From NCBI RefSeq assembly GCF_001899075.1, contig NZ_MKVA01000005.1, forward strand, positions 930,001-994,000: a stretch of DNA of 64,000 nt. The letters run 5' to 3'. This document shows, piece by piece, positions 55,069 through 63,098 of the stretch. The stretch comes from Devosia sp. 67-54. Its GTDB lineage: Bacteria; Pseudomonadota; Alphaproteobacteria; Rhizobiales; Devosiaceae. The first letter of the stretch is position 1. The number at the start of each line of letters is the position of its first letter. The position numbers and the translations under genes were made by a program. The notes under the pieces were generated by a model. It made no database searches and was not told the origin of the DNA. It was given only the letters and a program-made list of their open reading frames with translations.

Positions 55069-55647
55069 TTAACCGTTCCAGCGCGTCACCACCTTGGCGA
55101 GGTCGGGACGGTCGCGGTCCTCGATCGTGGTGGTGGGCGTGCCGATGTGGACGAAGCCGACGAAGCGCTCGCCGCCGCGCGCCCCCAGCATCTGCTGCGC
55201 CGCCGTGTCGAAGGCGAACCAGCGGGTCACCCAGCTCGCCGCATAGCCCAGCGCGAAGGCGGCATGCATCAGGTTGAAGCAGACATTGCCGGCCGAGAGC
55301 AATTGCTCGAGCTCGGGCGCCTTGGCGAGCGGCTTGTGCGAGAAGATGACGCCGATGGTCACCGGCGCCGGCAGGAACTGCCTGCGTTCGTTGGCGAGCG
55401 ACGCCTCGTCCAGCGCCGGGTTGTTGCGCTTGGCGATTTCGGCCAGCTTTTCGCCGGCGGCGAGGCGCGCGTCGCCCTCGATCACCACCAGCCGCCAGGG
55501 GGTGAGCTTGCCATGGTCGGGCACGCGGGTGCCGATGGCGAGGATTTCGTTGAGCTCGTCCGGGCTCGGGCCGGGGTCCTTGAGAAAGCCGATACCGACG
55601 GAACGGCGGGTCTTCAGGTAGTCGCGCAGAGCGGCGTTGGCAGGCAT
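55069..55647 (-). CDS. nitroreductase-family protein
   Basis: 192 residues of the FMN-dependent nitroreductase family. RRSVGIGFLKDP at the start provides the FMN phosphate-binding Arg pair, PDHGKLTPWRLVVIEG is the typical second segment, and FVHIGT lies near the end. It resembles the YdjA/RutE-like short group. It starts 29 bp from the divergent exported protein gene, so promoters overlap. Substrate unknown. Confidence 0.87.
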   Translation of the reverse strand: MPANAALRDYLKTRRSVGIGFLKDPGPSPDELNEILAIGTRVPDHGKLTPWRLVVIEGDARLAAGEKLAEIAKRNNPALDEASLANERRQFLPAPVTIGVIFSHKPLAKAPELEQLLSAGNVCFNLMHAAFALGYAASWVTRWFAFDTAAQQMLGARGGERFVGFVHIGTPTTTIEDRDRPDLAKVVTRWNG

Positions 55648-55676
55648 GTTCTGATCCTTGCAGGTGCTCGCCCCTT

Positions 55677-56780
55677 ATGACACAGCTTTTCCCCATTCCA
55701 AGGGTAGCGATGCATCGCCCCGCGGGAGTCGGGCGGCACGGGAATCCTGCTTTGAAATTATGGCGATGGATCGCGATGGTGGCGCTCATGGCAGCGCCGG
55801 CGTTCGCCCAGGACGCGCCGTTGATGCCGGCGCCGCTGCCGACCTTCCACGCTCCCCTCGCCGACGGCGCCGCGGCGCCCGACGCCACGTCCGACAGCGG
55901 CCAGCAGGGCACGCCGCTGGCTCCCGGGGCCGCATCGGAGGGAGGCGCCGCTCCGTCCGCCGACGCGGCGCCCGCCCCGCCGGCGACGGCAACGCAGGCC
56001 ATCGCCGCCGTGGCGGATCCGCAGCCGGTCCGGCTCGAAGCCCTGGTCTCCGACGGCGGCAAGACGATCGAACAGGGGCTCGTCTGGCGCATCTTCGCCG
56101 CCAAGCCCGACGGTTCGGGCCAGCTCCAGCTCGCCGCCAAGTCCGACCAGGCGGTGGCGAAGGTCAAGCTGGTGCCCGGCAGTTACGTCGTGCACGTCGC
56201 CTATGGCCGGGCGCAGGCCAGCGACACGCTGACCGTCAAGGAAGGCGAGAACGACAAATCCATGGTGCTCGAGGCGGGCGGGCTCAGGCTCAACGCCGCC
56301 GTCACCGGCGACGTCCAGATTCCGATCAACCTGCTCCGTTTCGACGTCTTCACCGCCGGGCAGACCGACGCCGACCGCGCGCTGATCGCCCAGAATCTGG
56401 GGGCGAACGACATCATCACCGTCAACGCCGGCACCTATCACATCGTGTCGTATTTCGGCGACGTGAACGCGGTGGTGCGCGCCGACCTCAAGGTCGACCC
56501 CGGCCAGTTGACCGACGCGACCCTCTACCACAAGGCGGCGCAGGTCTCGTTCAAGCTGGTCAGCGAGGCCGGCGGCGAGGCCATCGCCGACATCGACTGG
56601 ACGGTCAAGACCGCCGACGGAACCACGATCTTCACCAATACGGGCGCCTTCCCCTCGACCGTATTGCAGGAGGGCGACTACCTCGTCTTCGCCAAGCGCG
56701 GGGACAAAGTCTACAATCGTCAGTTCGAAGTTCAGCCGGGCCAGCCCAAAGAAATCGAAGTTTTGACGACCGTCTACTGA
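55677..56780 (+). CDS. exported protein of unknown function
   Basis: Up to 367 residues; in-frame ATGs at residues 12 and 34 are also possible starts. A hydrophobic segment WIAMVALMAAPAFA ends at a likely signal cleavage site near residue 44. A Pro/Ala-rich linker (about 50-115) is followed by beta-rich repeats such as VAKVKLVPGSYVVHVAYGRA and VKVDPGQLTDATLYHKAAQVSFKLV. It looks like a periplasmic beta-sandwich protein. No family assigned. It precedes the adenylate cyclase gene by 83 nt on the same strand. Confidence 0.65.
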   Translation: MTQLFPIPRVAMHRPAGVGRHGNPALKLWRWIAMVALMAAPAFAQDAPLMPAPLPTFHAPLADGAAAPDATSDSGQQGTPLAPGAASEGGAAPSADAAPAPPATATQAIAAVADPQPVRLEALVSDGGKTIEQGLVWRIFAAKPDGSGQLQLAAKSDQAVAKVKLVPGSYVVHVAYGRAQASDTLTVKEGENDKSMVLEAGGLRLNAAVTGDVQIPINLLRFDVFTAGQTDADRALIAQNLGANDIITVNAGTYHIVSYFGDVNAVVRADLKVDPGQLTDATLYHKAAQVSFKLVSEAGGEAIADIDWTVKTADGTTIFTNTGAFPSTVLQEGDYLVFAKRGDKVYNRQFEVQPGQPKEIEVLTTVY

Positions 56781-56863
56781 CGCCTTCACACCCATCCGAT
56801 TTCATTGCTGCACCCGTTCCGGATGCTATAAGCGGCGCGTTAACCCGCCGGGGGGCGGACATC

Positions 56864-58624
56864 ATGGCACAACCAGACCGGCGTCTGGTTCCGATCGTCT
56901 CGCTGGACGTCGTCGGATACTCGCGCCTGGCCGAGATCAACGAGCGGCAGACCCTGCGCCTCGTGCAGCGGGTCTACGACCGGCTGGTCGCGCGCACCAT
57001 CGGCCGTTATGGCGGCAAGGTATTCAAGACCATGGGCGACGGCCTGCTGGCCGAATTCCAGAGCGTCGTCGCCGCCGTCGAATGGGTCGCCGACCTGCAG
57101 AAGGAACTTTTCGAGCGCCAGTTGAGCGTGCCCGGCGGCGGCAGATTTCAGGTGCGCGCCGGCATCGTGCTCGCCGACGTGCTGGTGGCCGGCGACGATC
57201 TCTACGGCTCGGGCGTCAATTTGTCGGTGCGGGTGCAGGCGATCTCGCCGCCCGGCGGCATGGCCATCACCAAATGGATGTACCAGTATCTCGACGGTCG
57301 CACCGACCTGCAGTTCACCGACCTCGGGCCGCTCGACCTCAAGAACGTCAGCAAGACGGTGCGCATCTTCGTCTGGCATCCCGACGGCGTGACGCAGAAG
57401 CAGGCCGCGGAAGTGCCGCCGCCGCCGCCCTCCAGCCGGCCGTCGGTGGTGGTGCTGCCGTTCGACAATCTGTCGGGCGAGGCCGACCAGGCCTATTTCG
57501 CTGACGCCGTGGTCGAGGAAATCACCGCAACACTTTCCCGCATCCGCGATTTCTTCGTCATCGCGCGCAATTCGGCCTTCTCCTACAAGGGCCGGGCCGT
57601 GGACGTGCGCCAGGCCGGGCGCGAGCTCGGCGTCCGCTATGCGGTCGAGGGCAGCGTGCGGCGGGTCGGCGAGCGGGTGCGCATCACCGCCCAGCTCATC
57701 GAGACCGAGACCGCCAACCACATCTGGTCGACCCGGATCGACGGCGCCGTGTCCGACCTGTTCGACCTGCAGGACAAGGTGGCGGCCGAGGTCGCGAGCG
57801 CGCTCCACCCCTCGATCCGTCGCGCCGAGGTCGAACGCGCCCGCAGCAAGCGCCCGGAGACGCTGGCGGCGTACGACCTCGTGATGCGGGCGCTGCCGCA
57901 TCTTTGGGCGCATCGCATGGCGGAAAATCCGCAGGCCATCTCCTACCTGACCAAGGCGCTGGCGCTGGAGCCGACCTACGGGCTCGCGGCGGCGCTCGCC
58001 GCCTGGGCCCACGGCCAGCAGGTGGCCTACAACTGGACCACGGACATCGAAACCGAGCGCGCCGAGGGGCACCGGCTCATCGAGATCGCCACCATGACCG
58101 CCGGCGACGACCCGACGGCCCTCACCGCCCTGGCCTCGGCCATGATGCAGCTCGGCGGCGACGTGCGGCACGCGGTCAATCTGGCGCAGCGGGCGCTCGA
58201 CCTCGACCCCAACCATGCCTGGGCATGGATGCGGCGCGGCTACGGCCTCGTCTACACCGGCCGGCCCGAAGACGGCCTCAAGGCGTTCGAGCAGTCGGCA
58301 CGGCGGTCGCCGCTCGACCCGTTCGCGTTCAATGTGCATCTGGGGACGGGGCTCGCCCATTTCGCCGCCGGCCGCCCGGAGCGGGCGATCGATTTCGCCC
58401 GGCAGGCGCTGTCCGAACGCCCGGGGCTGACCTGGCCGTATCGCGACCTCGCCACCTACTACGCCAATTCCGGCCAGATGGAGCTGGCGCGCGACGCGCT
58501 CGACAAATTCATCTATCTGCGCCCGGTGATGAGCGCGGCCTCGCTGCGCGACGGGCTGCGGTTCATGGAACCGGCGCTGCTCGACCGCTATGTCGGCGGG
58601 CTCGAGCTGGCCGGCCTGAAATAG
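56864..58624 (+). CDS. class III adenylate/guanylate cyclase with TolB-like and TPR domains
   Basis: 586 residues. An N-terminal cyclase catalytic domain (about 8-170) has metal-binding D15 (SLDVVGYSR) and D59 (KTMGDG), with N119 and R123 in NLSVR for transition-state binding. A TolB/FlgO-like domain (about 192-310, SVVVLPFDNLSGEADQAYFADAVVEEI) and TPR-type repeats to the C-terminus follow. This architecture is abundant in rhizobia. No transmembrane segment is evident, so it should make cyclic nucleotide in the cytoplasm in response to an unknown partner. Confidence 0.9.
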   Translation: MAQPDRRLVPIVSLDVVGYSRLAEINERQTLRLVQRVYDRLVARTIGRYGGKVFKTMGDGLLAEFQSVVAAVEWVADLQKELFERQLSVPGGGRFQVRAGIVLADVLVAGDDLYGSGVNLSVRVQAISPPGGMAITKWMYQYLDGRTDLQFTDLGPLDLKNVSKTVRIFVWHPDGVTQKQAAEVPPPPPSSRPSVVVLPFDNLSGEADQAYFADAVVEEITATLSRIRDFFVIARNSAFSYKGRAVDVRQAGRELGVRYAVEGSVRRVGERVRITAQLIETETANHIWSTRIDGAVSDLFDLQDKVAAEVASALHPSIRRAEVERARSKRPETLAAYDLVMRALPHLWAHRMAENPQAISYLTKALALEPTYGLAAALAAWAHGQQVAYNWTTDIETERAEGHRLIEIATMTAGDDPTALTALASAMMQLGGDVRHAVNLAQRALDLDPNHAWAWMRRGYGLVYTGRPEDGLKAFEQSARRSPLDPFAFNVHLGTGLAHFAAGRPERAIDFARQALSERPGLTWPYRDLATYYANSGQMELARDALDKFIYLRPVMSAASLRDGLRFMEPALLDRYVGGLELAGLK

Positions 58625-58730
58625 GCGTTAACGCGCACCGCCGCGATCCCGAACAATTGTCGGCTTTGCGTTGCCGCGTTCGCAACGCTGCGCCGATAGA
58701 GTGCCGAGGCATCGCTCGGGAACTCGGCTC

Positions 58731-58985
58731 TTGGACCTTCGGCTCGAAAAACGCCTCTCGCCACGGCGCAACACCGCGATTTCGGCGACGATCGCCTATG
58801 ACGGCGGGCGGACCCGCCTGGGCTGCGTGATCCGCAATCTGTCGGACGGCGGCGCCAAGCTCGAAGTCGCGACCGTACGCGGCATTCCCGACCAGTTCGA
58901 CCTGCTGGTGCCGCGGCACCGGCCGCAGCATTGCCGCGTCGCCTGGCGGGCGCTCAAGGAAATGGGCGTGCAGTTTCTCGACTGA
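58731..58985 (+). CDS. PilZ-domain protein
   Basis: About 84 residues forming one PilZ domain: EKRLSPRRNTAISATIAYDGG, then RNLSDGGAKLE matching the (D/N)xSxxG motif, and VAWRALKEMGVQFLD at the end. PilZ domains bind cyclic di-GMP, and the Arg-rich RLSPRR segment fits the RxxxR part. No ATG is available; TTG at 58731 gives the usual length (MDLRLEKRL), while GTG at 58701 is an alternative. It follows the cyclase gene by about 105 nt. Confidence 0.75.
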   Translation: MDLRLEKRLSPRRNTAISATIAYDGGRTRLGCVIRNLSDGGAKLEVATVRGIPDQFDLLVPRHRPQHCRVAWRALKEMGVQFLD

Positions 58986-59055
58986 CGGCGTTCAACTGCG
59001 GTTCATCCAGCCCGCCCTATGGCTCGGCCCGGGGCATCAGACTGGAGGGAACCCG

Positions 59056-59406
59056 ATGCGTCACCGGGCTTTTGTCATTGCCGGCCAGCGTACCGCGATC
59101 GTTGCCAACGACGACTGCGATTTCCGCCACGGGGCCACTGCTCATTACGTGCCCGTCGGGGTGCAGATGCCCGCCCGCAGCCACGATCGCGCTGAAACGC
59201 TGTTCCTGGTCGAGGACGGGATGCTCGAATTCATGATCGGCGGCGCGGCCGGGCTGGTGCTCAGCGGCGATTTCGTGCGCGTGCCGGCCGGCGTCTCCTA
59301 CGCCTACCGCAATGCCGGCGACACCATCGCGCGGCTTCTCGTCCGCTCGGCCAATCCGCGCGGCAGCCGGATCGCCGCTCACATCAGCGCGACCTTCGCG
59401 GCCTGA
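59056..59406 (+). CDS. small cupin-domain protein
   Basis: 116 residues of a single cupin. The first conserved motif is roughly SHDRAETLFLVEDGMLEFMIGG (H, E and G retained) and the second is GDFVRVPAGVSYAYRNAGD, in which the usual second His is replaced. Metal binding may therefore be altered. Stop codons of this gene and the convergent GNAT gene are adjacent. Function unknown. Confidence 0.8.
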   Translation: MRHRAFVIAGQRTAIVANDDCDFRHGATAHYVPVGVQMPARSHDRAETLFLVEDGMLEFMIGGAAGLVLSGDFVRVPAGVSYAYRNAGDTIARLLVRSANPRGSRIAAHISATFAA

Positions 59407-59877
59407 TCAGCGCGGCACGACCGGCTTTGCCAGCAGCGGTGCCACCGGCCCGAGCGGCGTCTTCCTCTCGCCGACCCTGACGAAGCCCATGGCCTCGTAG
59501 AACGGCATCGCACGCGCATTGGCGAGCACGTGCAGCCGGCTCGCGCCCCACGCCGCCGCCTCGCGTTCGATGGCGTGCAGCAGCGCCGTGCCGATGCCCT
59601 GCCGCCAATGCGTGGGCTCGACGAACAGCCCCTCGAGCTCCGCGTCGTTGCCGTCGTGGGCGACGATGGTGGCGAAACCGACGATACGATCGCCGATCTG
59701 GGCGACGACCACCTCGTTGTTGGCCAGCATCTCCTCGTCGAGATCGATCAGGCCCGGCTCGTCGAGCAGGCGCTGCCGCATCTCGCCCTCTTCGGCCGCC
59801 AGCGACGCCCGGCGCTGCAAATCGATGAGATTGAGCCGGTCGTCGGGATGAGCGATGCGGATGTCGAGCCTGCTCAT
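59407..59877 (-). CDS. GNAT-family N-acetyltransferase
   Basis: 156 residues with the acetyl-CoA loop HWRQGIGTALL and C-terminal AMPFYEAMGFVRVG. The ATG at 59877 overlaps the sigma factor's stop by 4 nt (ATGA), so it is co-translated with that regulator and is probably part of its operon. Its substrate is unknown. Confidence 0.9.
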   Translation of the reverse strand: MSRLDIRIAHPDDRLNLIDLQRRASLAAEEGEMRQRLLDEPGLIDLDEEMLANNEVVVAQIGDRIVGFATIVAHDGNDAELEGLFVEPTHWRQGIGTALLHAIEREAAAWGASRLHVLANARAMPFYEAMGFVRVGERKTPLGPVAPLLAKPVVPR

Positions 59878-61130
59878 CCCTGCCCCGCCGCCCGCTTCAG
59901 CAACAGCTCGCGCTCGCGCGCATTGCCGGTCAGCTCGGCGGCACGCCGAAACTCCACCCGCGCCTCGTCGTGACGGCCCAGCCGTGTGAGGAAATCGCCA
60001 CGCACACTGGGCAGCAGATGATAGTTGCGCATCGCCGGCAGCTCCTGCAACGGCTCGAGCAGGCGCAAGCCGGCTTCGGGTCCATGTGCCATGCAATGCG
60101 CGACCGCCCGATTCAGTTCGATCACCGGGGACGGCGTGACCAGGGCGAGCTCGTCATAGAGCGCCGCGATCTGCCGCCAGTCGGTGTCGGCCGCCTTGCG
60201 CGCGCGCGCGTGGCAGGCGGCGATGGCGGCCTGCAACGTATACGGCCCCATCGCGCCATCGAGCTCGATGGCCCGGGCGAGCGCCGCGAGCCCGCGCCGG
60301 ATCAGAATCTGGTTCCAGCGCGTGCGGTCCTGCTCGAGCAGCAGGATCGGCGTGCCGTCCGCCTTGACGCGCGCCGCCGCGCGGGAGGCCTGGATTTCCA
60401 TCAGCGCCAGCAGCCCGTGCACCTCGGCCTCGTCCGGCATGAGCTGCGCGAGAATGCGCCCGACCCGCAGCGCCTCGTCGCAAAGCTCGGTGCGCATCCA
60501 GTCGTCGCCGGCCGTCGCCGAATAGCCTTCGTTGAAGATCAGATAGACGACCTCCAGCACCGAGCCGAGGCGCTGCAGGCGTTCCTCGCCGCGCGGCACC
60601 TCGAACGGCACGTGGGCATCGGCGAGCGTCTTCTTGGCCCGCACGATGCGCTGCTGGATCGTCGGCTCGGCGGCAAGATAGGCGCGGGCGATCTCGGCGG
60701 TGCTGAGCCCGCCGACGAGCCGCAACGTCAGTGCCGCGCGGGCCTCGGGGCCGAGCACCGGATGACAGGCGGTGAAGATCAGGCTCAGCACATTGTCCTT
60801 CACGTCGTCGTCGAGGCGGGCGTCGAGATCGGGTGCATCCTCCTGGCGCAGCTCCTCGCCATAGGCCAGCTCCGGCAGGCTGCGCGCCAGCACCTTCGAG
60901 CGCCGGAAATGGTCGATGAAGCGGCGCTTGGCGGTCTGCATCAGCCACGCGCCGGCATTGTTCGGAATGCCGTTCTGCGGCCAGTCGCGCAGGGCCGCGA
61001 CCAGCGCATCCTGGGCAAGCTCCTCCGCCTGCCCCACGTCGCGCGTCAGCTTCGTGAGGCTGCCGATGAGCCTTGCGGCCTCGATGCGCCACACGGCCTC
61101 GACAGCGCGATGGGTTTCGATCTGGGTCAT
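59874..61130 (-). CDS. ECF42-type RNA polymerase sigma factor with C-terminal TPR-like extension
   Basis: 418 residues. Sigma region 2 (about 10-85, EELAQDALVAALRDWPQNGIPNNAGAWLMQTAKRRFIDHFRR) and region 4 (about 120-175, LTLRLVGGLSTAEIARAYLAAEPTIQQRIVRAKKTL) are followed by a ~230-residue helical extension (LGSVLEVVYLIFNEGYSA...AIELDGAMGPYTLQAAIAACHARA) that marks the ECF42 group. It is encoded in a set with three DGPF/YCII proteins, the conserved context of this group, and no anti-sigma gene is present. It presumably controls that operon. Confidence 0.9.
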   Translation of the reverse strand: MTQIETHRAVEAVWRIEAARLIGSLTKLTRDVGQAEELAQDALVAALRDWPQNGIPNNAGAWLMQTAKRRFIDHFRRSKVLARSLPELAYGEELRQEDAPDLDARLDDDVKDNVLSLIFTACHPVLGPEARAALTLRLVGGLSTAEIARAYLAAEPTIQQRIVRAKKTLADAHVPFEVPRGEERLQRLGSVLEVVYLIFNEGYSATAGDDWMRTELCDEALRVGRILAQLMPDEAEVHGLLALMEIQASRAAARVKADGTPILLLEQDRTRWNQILIRRGLAALARAIELDGAMGPYTLQAAIAACHARARKAADTDWRQIAALYDELALVTPSPVIELNRAVAHCMAHGPEAGLRLLEPLQELPAMRNYHLLPSVRGDFLTRLGRHDEARVEFRRAAELTGNARERELLLKRAAGQG

Positions 61131-61172
61131 GGGCGGCGGAGTGGATCAAATCCGCTCCGCCGCCGCAAGCCG

Positions 61173-61592
61173 CTATTGCTGCATCTGCTGCTGCACCAGC
61201 TTTTCGTAACGATCGCGCTGCGCGTCGCTGAACCCCAGGCTCTCGGCGGTGGCGAGCGGCCGGATTTCGATCTGCACATTGCCGTGCCCGTCGCTCGGCG
61301 GCCATTGCTTGACCAGCTCGATCACCTCGGCGAGCGAGTGCGCCTCGATGATCGAATAGCCGGCGACCAGCTCCTTGGCCTCGGTGAACGGCCCGTCGAT
61401 CACGCTCGGGCTGCCGTTGGCGAACGACACGCGGGCGCCGTGCCGGCTGGCGAGCAGTCCGGCGCCCTGCTTCATGGCACCGGCCCGCACCAGCTTCTCG
61501 TTGTACGACGTCATGTCGTCGATGAGCTGCTGGCTGGGCATGGCGCCGGCCTCGGTCTCGGCGTCGGCCTTGCGGATCACCATGAACTGCAT
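61173..61592 (-). CDS. YCII-related DGPF-domain protein
   Basis: 139 residues of the DGPF/YCII-like family: opens MQFMVIRKADAETEAGAMP and carries the signature DGPFTEAKELVAGYSIIE in the middle. It has a longer C-terminal tail (FSDAQRDRYEKLVQQQMQQ). Function in the ECF42 context is unknown; an enzyme, a sensor for the sigma factor or a response gene are all possible. It lies 42 nt upstream of the sigma gene. Confidence 0.9.
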   Translation of the reverse strand: MQFMVIRKADAETEAGAMPSQQLIDDMTSYNEKLVRAGAMKQGAGLLASRHGARVSFANGSPSVIDGPFTEAKELVAGYSIIEAHSLAEVIELVKQWPPSDGHGNVQIEIRPLATAESLGFSDAQRDRYEKLVQQQMQQ

Positions 61593-61601
61593 CCCGGCCT
61601 C

Positions 61602-61973
61602 CTAAACGTTGTAGCCGCCGTCGATCTGGCGGATTTCGACGGTGATGTCGGGCATGTGGTTGTCGATGTGCAGCTGGACGAACTCGGCGCCGATCTTTTC
61701 GGCCGCCGCGAGGTCCGGCGCCTCGATCACCGCATAGCCGCCGATCACCTCCTTGGCCTCGGCGAAGGGGCCGTCGGTGGTCACGGCGTGGCCGCTGCGG
61801 CCGGCGATCCGCCTGGCGCCGCTGGAGCGCTGCAGCCCGCCGGTCGAGATCAGCGCCCCGGAGGCGACCACCTTCTCGATGTAGGGGCCCATGGCGTCCA
61901 TGATTTCCTGCGGCACGGGCCTCGCGCCGGAATCGTAGCCTTCGCCGGGAATGATGGTCATGAAGTAGCGCAT
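61602..61973 (-). CDS. YCII-related DGPF-domain protein
   Basis: 123 residues opening MRYFMTIIPGEGYDSGARPVPQEIMDAMGPYIEK and with the signature TDGPFAEAKEVIGGYAVIEA. It is the most diverged of the three paralogues in this operon and has the shortest C-terminus (EIRQIDGGYNV). Gaps to its neighbours are 9 and 10 nt. Confidence 0.9.
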   Translation of the reverse strand: MRYFMTIIPGEGYDSGARPVPQEIMDAMGPYIEKVVASGALISTGGLQRSSGARRIAGRSGHAVTTDGPFAEAKEVIGGYAVIEAPDLAAAEKIGAEFVQLHIDNHMPDITVEIRQIDGGYNV

Positions 61974-61983
61974 TGGTCGGTCC

Positions 61984-62415
61984 TCAATTGGTGACGGGTT
62001 TCTGGGTGCGGTCGCGGAACTCCTGCTCCTTGCGCAGGTGTTCCTCGGTGATGGGGTCGGCATCGAAGTCGGCGGTCTCGAACACCTGCCGGATCTCGAG
62101 CTCGTCGCCCGGTTCCATCGGCGCGCGGCGCGCCCACGCAATGGCGTCCTCGAGCGACTTCACCTGCAGGATCCAGAAGCCGGCGACCAGCTCCTTGGCC
62201 TCGGTAAACGGTCCGTCCTTGACCGTGCTGGCGCCCTTCTCTCCGAAGGCGATGCGAGCGCCTTTGGACGAGGGATGCAGCCCCTCGCCGGCGAGCATGA
62301 TGCCGGCATCGATGAGTTGCTCGTTGTACCGGCCCATGGCGGCGAGCTGTGCGGATGTCGGCATGGCGCCGGCTTCGCTGTCGGCATTGGCTTTGACGAT
62401 GACCATGAAGCGCAT
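61984..62415 (-). CDS. YCII-related DGPF-domain protein
   Basis: 143 residues, opening MRFMVIVKANADSEAGAMP, with DGPFTEAKELVAGFWILQ. It is close to the paralogue at 61173-61592 and may come from the same duplication. It is the first gene of the ECF42 operon; the ATG at 62415 follows GGAGAATTGC. An ECF42-like promoter lies about 30 nt upstream. Confidence 0.9.
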   Translation of the reverse strand: MRFMVIVKANADSEAGAMPTSAQLAAMGRYNEQLIDAGIMLAGEGLHPSSKGARIAFGEKGASTVKDGPFTEAKELVAGFWILQVKSLEDAIAWARRAPMEPGDELEIRQVFETADFDADPITEEHLRKEQEFRDRTQKPVTN

Positions 62416-62446
62416 TGCAATTCTCCGTTTCTGGCGTCTGCAGACA

Positions 62447-62474
62447 CAACGAAATGCCGCATCCGGAATCGACA
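62447..62474 (-). promoter_or_regulatory. candidate ECF42-dependent promoter
   Basis: Minus strand TGTCGA, a 17-nt spacer and CGTTG, ending about 32 nt before the ATG of the first DGPF gene. As I recall, ECF42 promoters described in actinobacteria have TGTCGA at -35 and a short CG(A/T)C-like -10, which this matches closely. It suggests that the sigma factor activates its own operon. Confidence 0.55.
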
Positions 62475-62546
62475 CCGTTCGGCGAGATTTTTGAACTTTC
62501 TCTCAAGCTGCTGAATTATCACGACAATCTTTATTTAACTCAGCGG

Positions 62547-62574
62547 TTGACAATGCAATAGCTGCCGCTATATT
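62547..62574 (+). promoter_or_regulatory. sigma-70 promoter of the arsR-like gene
   Basis: TTGACA, a 16-nt spacer and TATATT, a near-consensus promoter 36 nt before the ATG at 62610. Inverted repeats in the transcribed leader begin right after the -10. Confidence 0.75.
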
Positions 62575-62603
62575 AAACCATATAGTTTACAACCATCCGG
62601 TTG
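62574..62603 (+). promoter_or_regulatory. ArsR-type operator region
   Basis: TAAAC-CATATA-GTTTA (62574-62589) overlaps the -10 and start site, and CAACC-ATCC-GGTTG (62590-62603) follows directly. Either could bind the dimeric regulator encoded next for autorepression. Confidence 0.5.
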
Positions 62604-62609
62604 AACAAC

Positions 62610-62954
62610 ATGACCGACAGATTGAGCCTCACCCTGTCCGCCCTCGCCGACCCGACGCGCCGGGGCATTCTTGCCCGCCTGGCGGCGGGCGAGGCCACGG
62701 TGAAGCAACTGGCCGCGCCCTACGACATGAGCCTCGCCGCCGTCAGCAAGCACCTCAAGGTGCTGGAGGGGGCCGGGCTGATCTCGCGCGGCCGCGATGC
62801 GCAATATCGCCCATGCAAGCTCGAGGCGGCGCCACTGCGCGATGTCGCCGGCTGGCTCGAGGACTACCGCAAGTTCTGGGAGGCCAGCCTCGACCGGCTC
62901 GAGGACTATCTGGCCGAGTTGCAGAAGGGAGACGCCGATGGCCCCCGCAACTGA
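62610..62954 (+). CDS. ArsR-family transcriptional regulator
   Basis: 114 residues, a winged helix with LADPTRRGILARLAAGEATVKQLAAPYDMSLAAVSKHLKVLEGAGLISRGRD, about 15-66. There are no metal-binding cysteine pairs, so it belongs to the non-metal group that is genetically linked to SRPBCC/AHSA1 proteins. The ATG at 62610 is preceded by a TTG alternative at 62601. Its C-terminal helix (FWEASLDRLEDYLAELQ) recurs in degraded form just downstream. Confidence 0.9.
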   Translation: MTDRLSLTLSALADPTRRGILARLAAGEATVKQLAAPYDMSLAAVSKHLKVLEGAGLISRGRDAQYRPCKLEAAPLRDVAGWLEDYRKFWEASLDRLEDYLAELQKGDADGPRN

Positions 62955-62972
62955 CGCGTCGAGCGGCGTGCG

Positions 62973-63098
62973 ATGGGCGACATCATTCCCTTCCCGCGCC
63001 GTCCCGGCTGGGCAGCGCTCTATCTTCGCCTCTGGAACGCCAGTCTCGACCGGCTCGGCGCCTATCTCAACAACAGCTTGAAAGACAGGGAACGCGAC
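62973..63098 (+). repeat. duplicated ArsR C-terminal segment
   Basis: An ATG at 62973 opens 42 codons in frame with the next gene. LYLRLWNASLDRLGAYLNN aligns with the ArsR C-terminal DYRKFWEASLDRLEDYLAE, and the nucleotide sequences are clearly related. It is either an N-terminal extension of the SRPBCC protein or a scar of partial duplication. Confidence 0.55.

Noticed and set aside
59970-61994. 674-codon plus-strand frame opposite the ECF42 locus
   Set aside because: Antisense shadow of the sigma factor and DGPF genes with biased His/Arg/Leu/Gln composition.
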